From NCBI GenBank assembly GCA_028225715.1, contig JAOIXS010000012.1:1-32908 (forward strand): a stretch of 32,908 bases of DNA, given 5' to 3'. The notes beneath the pieces are model-generated. The model did not search any database and was not told the DNA's origin. It saw nothing but the letters and a program-made list of their open reading frames with translations. Positions 28,790-32,908 of this stretch are shown here, one piece after another. Both the position numbers and the translations under genes were made by a program. The DNA comes from Candidatus Pelagibacter sp. GTDB lineage: Bacteria; Pseudomonadota; Alphaproteobacteria; Pelagibacterales; Pelagibacteraceae. Position 1 is the stretch's first letter. Each line of letters opens with the position of its first letter.

Positions 28790-29293
28790 TTAAGAATTTT
28801 CTGGGCTCAAACTACTCATTTTTTCGGATCGTGCAAGTAAAATACTTACTAATTTTGATGCTGGTGTAGCTAAAATTCCCACAATGTTAGCTCTTGCTTC
28901 ATCAAGTGTCGGTAAATTTGCTACATTTTGAACTGCAGCTTGGTCTAGTACCTCGTTACCCATAATTCCACCTAAAAGCTTTAAACTCTCGTTTGTTTTT
29001 GCAAATTTAGATAAAATTCTAGCTGATATTATTGCATCATCAGAAAAAGCTACTGCAGTCGCTCCTGTAAATAAATTCGAAAGTTCCTTACACTTAGTTT
29101 TTTCTAGTGCAATTTTAGTAATTCTATTTTTTGTTATGGTGAATTTAATACCATGTTCTCTCATTTGCCCTCTTAGCTCATCAAGTTGAGACATTGTAAG
29201 ACCTTGGTAGTGAGTTACCATTACAGCTTCATTATTCTGAAACTGAGTTTCCATTTCACTAATATAATTCTTTTTTTGTTCTTTATTCATCAT
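28790..29293 (-). CDS. rplJ: 50S ribosomal protein L10
   Basis: L10 anchors L7/L12 dimers to 23S rRNA. The protein shows the VMVTHYQGLTMSQLDELRGQM region, then FTITKNRITKIAL, and a C-terminal helix for L7/L12 binding. The 167 residues are near E. coli (165). Two adjacent ATGs open the gene; the first is used here. It starts 2 bp after rplA, so the long leader where L10 autoregulates translation in E. coli is not present between these genes. Confidence 0.97.
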   Translation of the reverse strand: MMNKEQKKNYISEMETQFQNNEAVMVTHYQGLTMSQLDELRGQMREHGIKFTITKNRITKIALEKTKCKELSNLFTGATAVAFSDDAIISARILSKFAKTNESLKLLGGIMGNEVLDQAAVQNVANLPTLDEARANIVGILATPASKLVSILLARSEKMSSLSPENS

Positions 29294-29295
29294 AA

Positions 29296-29985
29296 CTATA
29301 TAACTTTTCCTAATTTAACTTTATACGAAACACCCATGCTTGATGTTATAAAAGTATTTTTTATTAAGTCACCTTTTAAAGTTAAGTTTCCTTTTTCTTT
29401 TTCTAAAGTATCTAAAATAGCATGGAAATTCTTAAGTAGTTGATCGTCATGAAAAGATTTTTTACCTATGCTTACACCAATATTTCCATCTTTGTCATTT
29501 CTAATTTCTGCTTGACCAGATTTAGCATTTGTTACAGCTTGCTTAACATCTTCCGAAACAGATCCTAATTTTGGGTTAGGCATTAATCCTTTTGGTCCTA
29601 AAACTTTACCTAACTTAGAAAGTTTAACCATCATACCTGGTGTACAGATCAATTTTTCAAAATTAAGTTCACCTGCTTTAATTTTATCTATAAATTCGTC
29701 GCTACCAACAATATCAGCGCCAGCATCTTTAGCTTCTTGCGCTTTAGCATCTTCACAAACAACAGCTACTTTAACATTTTTACCAGTTCCACCGGGTAAG
29801 TTAACTACAGTTCTAATATTTACTTCACCTTTTTTTTGTTTGTTATTTACTTGAAAACTTAAATCAATTGATTCATCAAATTTTGTAGTACAATTTTTTT
29901 TAACAGCTGTTAATAAATTCTCAATTACATCAGACGTTAAGTCCTTGGTTTTTTCTGGTAATTGTTTAAATCTTTTTGATGGCAT
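29296..29985 (-). CDS. rplA: 50S ribosomal protein L1
   Basis: L1 forms the mobile stalk at the E site; in E. coli it represses the rplK-rplA mRNA. The sequence includes FDESIDLSFQVNNKQKKGEVNIRTVVNLPGGTGK (two segments of the RNA-binding domain), the signature LGPKGLMPNPKLGSV, and SGQAEIRNDKDGNIGVSIGK. The 229 residues are close to E. coli (234). It overlaps rplK by one base. Confidence 0.98.
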   Translation of the reverse strand: MPSKRFKQLPEKTKDLTSDVIENLLTAVKKNCTTKFDESIDLSFQVNNKQKKGEVNIRTVVNLPGGTGKNVKVAVVCEDAKAQEAKDAGADIVGSDEFIDKIKAGELNFEKLICTPGMMVKLSKLGKVLGPKGLMPNPKLGSVSEDVKQAVTNAKSGQAEIRNDKDGNIGVSIGKKSFHDDQLLKNFHAILDTLEKEKGNLTLKGDLIKNTFITSSMGVSYKVKLGKVI

Positions 29986-30410
29986 TAGTCTTTAACCTCT
30001 ATCCCCATTGATCTTGCAGATCCTGCAATAATTTTTACTGCTTGTTCAAGATCATGAGCATTAAGATCTTTCATCTTTTGTGTGGCAATTTCTTCTGCTT
30101 GTTTTTTTGTAATTGATCCAGCAATACTTCTACCTGGTTCTTTTGATCCACTCTTAAGTTTAGCAGCTTCTTTAATAAAGTGTGATGCTGGTGGTGATTT
30201 AATTTCAAAATCAAATTTTTTATCTTTATAAACAGTGATAACTACTGGAATTGGTTTTCCAGCAAATGCTTTTGTTTTATCATTAAAGGCTTTACAAAAT
30301 TCCATTATGTTAATTCCACGTTGACCTAACGCAGGACCAACTGGCGGAGCCGGATTAGCTTGTCCACCCATAATTTGTAACTTTATATATCCACTAATTT
30401 CTTTTGCCAT
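29985..30410 (-). CDS. rplK: 50S ribosomal protein L11
   Basis: L11 binds the GTPase-associated 23S region and is needed for RelA activation on stalled ribosomes. It shows [21 protein letters not shown] followed by [14 protein letters not shown], and the C-terminal rRNA-binding domain with [10 protein letters not shown] and the [26 protein letters not shown] region. The 141 residues match the family (E. coli 142). It overlaps nusG and rplA by one base each. Confidence 0.98.
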   Translation of the reverse strand: MAKEISGYIKLQIMGGQANPAPPVGPALGQRGINIMEFCKAFNDKTKAFAGKPIPVVITVYKDKKFDFEIKSPPASHFIKEAAKLKSGSKEPGRSIAGSITKKQAEEIATQKMKDLNAHDLEQAVKIIAGSARSMGIEVKD

Positions 30411-30940
30411 TAACTTGCTTTCTCTACTTGGTTATATTCTAAATCAACTGGTGTTGGTCTTCCAAAAATTGAAACCGAAACCTTAAGTCTTGATTTCTCT
30501 TCATCTATATCTTCAACCATACCACTGAATGATGCAAAAGGACCGTCAACGACCTGAACTTTTTCACCAATGCTGTATTCTATACCAGATTTTGGCTGAG
30601 CTACACCATCTTTTATTTGTCCTAAAATCTTTTCTATTTCTTTATCAGAAACAGGAACTGGAATGCCCTTTGAACCTAAAAATCCACTTACACGCTTTAA
30701 ATTTTTAATTAAATGATAAAGATCGTTATCCATTTCACTTTTAATTAAAACATAACCTGGAAAGTATTTCTTTTTTCTCTGAACTCTCTTTCCTCTTTTT
30801 ACTTCTGTTACATCATGTGTTGGAACAACAATTTCTTCAATTTTTTCAGAAATTTTCGCTTTTTCTGCTTCTTCCTTAATTAATCCAGCAACTTTATTTT
30901 CAAAATTTGAATGAGATTGAACAATATACCAATTTTTCAT
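30410..30940 (-). CDS. nusG: Transcription termination/antitermination protein NusG
   Basis: NusG binds the RNA polymerase clamp and links it to Rho or to S10. The 176-residue protein has an NGN domain ([19 protein letters not shown], then [14 protein letters not shown]) and a C-terminal KOW domain with [24 protein letters not shown] and a [15 protein letters not shown] ending. The length is close to E. coli (181). It is translationally coupled to secE and rplK by one-base overlaps. Confidence 0.98.
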   Translation of the reverse strand: MKNWYIVQSHSNFENKVAGLIKEEAEKAKISEKIEEIVVPTHDVTEVKRGKRVQRKKKYFPGYVLIKSEMDNDLYHLIKNLKRVSGFLGSKGIPVPVSDKEIEKILGQIKDGVAQPKSGIEYSIGEKVQVVDGPFASFSGMVEDIDEEKSRLKVSVSIFGRPTPVDLEYNQVEKAS

Positions 30941-31131
30941 TAAATACTTACCTTTAGTAACGCTTCCAATAAAAATTTAAGTACTTGATCAAGAAGCAAA
31001 AAGAAAAGAGACATAATAACTGCCATAGCAAATACCATTAATGCACCTTGCATTGTCTCTTTTCCAGTAGGCCAAGAAACTTTAAAGGCTTCTTGTTTAA
31101 CTTCTTGGATAAATTTTATCGGGTTTTTCAT
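30940..31131 (-). CDS. secE: Preprotein translocase subunit SecE
   Basis: SecE clamps the SecY channel. The 63-residue protein is the short single-span form: an amphipathic N-terminal helix ending KQEAFKVSWPTGKET (family signature VxWP), then one membrane segment from about residue 28 to 52. E. coli SecE has two extra spans and 127 residues; the short form is usual in most bacteria. It starts 19 bp after tRNA-Trp and overlaps nusG by one base, the standard arrangement. Confidence 0.96.
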   Translation of the reverse strand: MKNPIKFIQEVKQEAFKVSWPTGKETMQGALMVFAMAVIMSLFFLLLDQVLKFLLEALLKVSI

Positions 31132-31150
31132 AATACACTGTTTAGCTTAT

Positions 31151-31226
31151 TGGCAGGAGCGGAGGGAATCGAACCCTCAACCTCCGGTTTTGGAGACCGG
31201 CACTCTACCAATTGAGCTACACTCCT
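31151..31226 (-). tRNA. trnW: tRNA-Trp (anticodon CCA)
   Basis: The minus strand folds as a 76-nt cloverleaf with encoded CCA. The acceptor arms are AGGAGTG and CGCTCCT, the D arm includes AGCTCAATTGGTAGAG, the anticodon stem CCGGT/ACCGG holds the loop CTCCAAA (anticodon CCA), and the T arm contains GGTTCGATTCC. The discriminator base is G. It lies between tuf and secE, its common bacterial position, and must be processed out of the shared transcript. Confidence 0.97.
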
Positions 31227-31233
31227 ATAGAGT

Positions 31234-32424
31234 TTACTCTATAATTTTAGTTACTACTCCAGCTCCAACTGTTCTACCACCTTCACGAATGGCAAAGTTT
31301 AATTTTTCGCTCATCGCAATTGGAGTAATTAATGTAACAGTGAATTTAGCGTCATCACCAGGCATAACCATTTCAGTTCCTGCTGGTAATGTAACTTCTC
31401 CAGTTACATCTGTTGTTCTAAAGTAAAACTGAGGTCTGTATTTAGTAAAGAAAGGAGTGTGTCTTCCACCCTCGTCTTTTTTAAGTACATAAGCCTGAGC
31501 TTCAAATTTAGTGTGTGGTGTAATTGAGGCAGGTTTACAAAGAACTTGTCCTCTTTGAATATCATCCCGCTCAACTCCTCTTAATAGAATACCAACGTTA
31601 TCACCTGCTTCACCTGAATCTAAAAGCTTTCTGAACATTTCAACACCAGTACAAACTGATTTTTTAGTTTCAGTAACTCCAACGATTTCAACTTCTTCAC
31701 CAGTTTTAATAACACCAGATTCAATTCTTCCAGTTGCAACAGTTCCTCTACCTGAAATTGAGAAAACATCCTCAACCGGCATCAAGAAAGGTTTATCAAC
31801 TTCTCTAGCAGGCTGTGGAATAAAATCATCAACAGCTTTCATTAATTCCAAAATAGAATTTTTTCCAATTTCTTCATCTCTACCTTCAACAGCAGCTAAT
31901 GCAGATCCTTTAACGATAGGAGTTGTTTCACCTGGATATTTGTAAGAAGTTAAAAGTTCTCTAATTTCTTCTTCTACAAGTTCAATCATATCTTTATCAT
32001 CAACTTGGTCTACTTTATTTAAGTAAACAACAATTGCAGGAATACCAACTTGTCTTCCTAAAAGAATATGTTCTCTAGTTTGAGGCATAGGACCATCAGC
32101 AGCATTAACTACTAAGATAGCTCCATCCATTTGAGCTGCACCTGTAATCATATTTTTTACGTAGTCAGCGTGACCCGGACAATCAACGTGTGCGTAGTGT
32201 CTTTTTTCAGTTTCGTACTCAACGTGAGCAGTTGAAATTGTAATTCCTCTTTCTTTTTCTTCAGGGGCTTTATCAATCTGATCGTAAGCAACCGCTTTTG
32301 CTCCACCAGCTTCTGCTAATGTAATTGTTATAGCAGCTGTTAATGTTGTTTTACCATGGTCGACATGACCAATTGTACCAATATTACAATGTGGTTTATT
32401 TCTTACGAACTTTTCTTTTGACAT
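31234..32424 (-). CDS. tuf: Translation elongation factor Tu
   Basis: EF-Tu delivers aminoacyl-tRNA to the ribosome as a GTP complex. The 396-residue protein has the P-loop GHVDHGKT (19-26), the switch I segment [14 protein letters not shown] (81-85) and NKVD. The C-terminal domains contain [23 protein letters not shown] and the ending [16 protein letters not shown] clear Shine-Dalgarno sequence, GAGGT (32438-32434), lies 9 nt before the ATG. No second copy is found at the fusA-rpsJ junction, where proteobacteria often have one. It is 7 bp upstream of tRNA-Trp and 48 bp after tRNA-Gly. Confidence 0.99.
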   Translation of the reverse strand: MSKEKFVRNKPHCNIGTIGHVDHGKTTLTAAITITLAEAGGAKAVAYDQIDKAPEEKERGITISTAHVEYETEKRHYAHVDCPGHADYVKNMITGAAQMDGAILVVNAADGPMPQTREHILLGRQVGIPAIVVYLNKVDQVDDKDMIELVEEEIRELLTSYKYPGETTPIVKGSALAAVEGRDEEIGKNSILELMKAVDDFIPQPAREVDKPFLMPVEDVFSISGRGTVATGRIESGVIKTGEEVEIVGVTETKKSVCTGVEMFRKLLDSGEAGDNVGILLRGVERDDIQRGQVLCKPASITPHTKFEAQAYVLKKDEGGRHTPFFTKYRPQFYFRTTDVTGEVTLPAGTEMVMPGDDAKFTVTLITPIAMSEKLNFAIREGGRTVGAGVVTKIIE

Positions 32425-32472
32425 TACTTTTTTACCTCAGTTTTAGTTTTTATTAATAATTTCTTTTTTTCT

Positions 32473-32546
32473 TGGAGCGGGTAAAGAGAATCGAACTCTT
32501 ACATCCAGCTTGGAAGGCTAGCGTTCTACCATTGAACTACACCCGC
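32473..32546 (-). tRNA. trnG: tRNA-Gly (anticodon TCC)
   Basis: The minus strand gives a 74-nt cloverleaf including encoded CCA. The acceptor strands GCGGGTG and TACCCGC pair with one G-T, the D arm has AGTTCAATGGTAGAAC, the anticodon loop is CTTCCAA (anticodon TCC, reading GGA/GGG) and the T arm contains GAGTTCGATTCTC. The discriminator base is T. It sits between tRNA-Tyr and tuf, the same relative order as glyT in the E. coli tufB operon. Confidence 0.96.
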
Positions 32547-32591
32547 ACAACATCAAGAATAACACTCCATCGTTATAAAAAATTTATTGAG

Positions 32592-32677
32592 TGGTGGAGG
32601 GGGAAAGATTCGAACTTTCGAAGACCGAAGTCAACGGGTTTACAGCCCGCCCCATTTGACCGCTCTGGAACCCCTCC
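32592..32677 (-). tRNA. trnY: tRNA-Tyr (anticodon GTA)
   Basis: The minus strand gives an 86-nt class II tRNA with encoded CCA. The acceptor begins GGAGGGG and closes with CCCCTCC then A-CCA. The anticodon stem GCGGG/CCCGT encloses CTGTAAA (anticodon GTA), a long variable arm (TTGACTTCGGTCTTCGAA region) follows, and the T arm contains AGTTCGAATCTT. It is the first gene of the minus-strand block, 45 bp before tRNA-Gly. Confidence 0.97.
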
Positions 32678-32682
32678 TTTTT

Positions 32683-32696
32683 GGGGAAGTGTCCCC
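32683..32696 (-). promoter_or_regulatory. Small GC hairpin just upstream of tRNA-Tyr
   Basis: GGGGA (32683-32687) and TCCCC (32692-32696) are exact inverted repeats around a 4-nt loop, ending 5 nt before the tRNA-Tyr 5' end at 32677. On the precursor RNA this forms a short stable stem that could help the RNase P substrate fold apart from its leader, or block mispairing of the G-rich acceptor arm. No U-run follows in either direction that would make it a clear terminator. Confidence 0.4.
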
Positions 32697-32726
32697 TTGC
32701 TCAATAAAGCTTCAAACAACAGCCGT

Positions 32727-32754
32727 TTTATATATTTTTATTATGCAATTGCAA
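32727..32754 (-). promoter_or_regulatory. Candidate promoter of the tRNA-Tyr/tRNA-Gly/tuf operon
   Basis: On the minus strand TTGCAA (32754-32749), 16 bp, then TATAAA (32732-32727) precedes ACGGCTG, a GC-rich stretch at the expected start site that resembles the discriminator of stringently controlled stable-RNA promoters. The start would be about 40-45 nt upstream of tRNA-Tyr. The -35 overlaps an exact 10-bp palindrome, TGCAATTGCA (32744-32753). On the plus strand TATAAA at 32789-32794 is a possible -10 for the divergent methyltransferase gene. All are consensus-based. Confidence 0.4.
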
Positions 32755-32808
32755 CACGAGATTTACTGTGAAAATTAAGGAAAAAACGTATAAAACATAG
32801 ATAATTTT

Positions 32809-32908
32809 ATGAATAAATCGTCTTTTTTAATCGTTGGTCAACATGCTGTTATTGAGGCTTTAAGAAACCAAAAAAGAAAGGTTTTAAAAGTTTTTTTAAC
32901 GGAAGAAA
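32809..32908 (+). CDS. rlmB: RlmB-like 23S rRNA 2'-O-ribose methyltransferase (TrmH/SpoU family), N-terminal fragment
   Basis: From the ATG at 32809 the plus strand encodes 33 codons before the window ends: MNKSSFLIVGQHAVIEALRN, then a Lys-rich run and VFLTEE. The GxHAVxEAL segment is the start of the RNA-binding N domain of SpoU/TrmH-type methyltransferases such as RlmB (Gm2251 of 23S rRNA in E. coli). The catalytic knotted domain is beyond the edge, so the exact target (RlmB versus a TrmH paralogue) is not fixed. It is divergent from the tRNA-Tyr operon, and a start so close to tRNA-Tyr is consistent with related genomes as far as I recall. Confidence 0.72.
   Translation, partial: MNKSSFLIVGQHAVIEALRNQKRKVLKVFLTEE

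Noticed and set aside
32472..32771. 99-residue plus-strand open frame (and a 63-residue one at 32587-32778)
   Set aside because: It reads through the antisense of tRNA-Gly and tRNA-Tyr; such frames over tRNA genes are a well-known source of spurious proteins.
1..32908. CRISPR array, insertion sequence, prophage, toxin-antitoxin or defence island
   Set aside because: No spaced direct-repeat array, transposase, integrase or unfamiliar gene cluster was seen; nearly all bases belong to recognised housekeeping genes.

Overview
The window is a compact, very AT-rich chromosomal segment, most likely from the SAR11 clade (Pelagibacterales, Alphaproteobacteria). The evidence is the low-GC, Lys/Asn/Ile-rich protein style, intergenic gaps of mostly 0-10 bp, the alphaproteobacterial gene order secY-adk-rpsM-rpsK-rpoA-rplQ, and alphaproteobacterial-looking ribosomal proteins. 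The assignment rests on style and gene order, since no 16S rRNA gene is present.

Left end (1-3900): the 5' end of a GalU-like nucleotidyltransferase gene (minus strand) diverges from panC (plus). panC converges on mgtE, sharing stop-codon bases, and mgtE diverges from lipB. lipB then converges on rluC with a 20-bp overlap. The 61-bp mgtE/lipB promoter region holds a perfect 7+1+7 palindrome.

Centre (2984-32677): an almost unbroken minus-strand block. In transcription order it runs tRNA-Tyr, tRNA-Gly, tuf, tRNA-Trp, secE, nusG, rplK, rplA, rplJ, rplL, rpoB, rpoC, then rpsL, rpsG, fusA, then rpsJ-rplC-rplD-rplW-rplB-rpsS-rplV-rpsC-rplP-rpmC-rpsQ, then rplN-rplX-rplE-rpsN-rpsH-rplF-rplR-rpsE-rplO-secY-adk, then rpsM-rpsK-rpoA-rplQ-rluC. 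These are the E. coli tufB, secE-nusG, rif, str, S10, spc and alpha operons joined end to end. They supply ribosomal proteins, three RNA polymerase subunits, two elongation factors, two Sec subunits, adenylate kinase and three tRNAs. Only three protein-gene gaps in this block exceed 30 bp, and each holds a plausible control signal: a 171-bp promoter plus S12 leader before rpsL, a 9-bp hairpin before rpoB, and a promoter-like sequence before rpsM. Missing from their usual places are rpmD (L30), rpmJ (L36), rpsD (S4), a second tuf, and a leader before rplJ.

Right end (32678-32908): a 131-bp divergent promoter region, then the 5' end of a plus-strand RlmB/SpoU-type rRNA methyltransferase gene.

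I see no mobile element, CRISPR array, phage gene, rRNA gene or defence system, and no gene-free stretch over 300 bp. The window is mostly housekeeping. What deserves a second look is the small regulatory structure in the few gaps and the pattern of gene losses.
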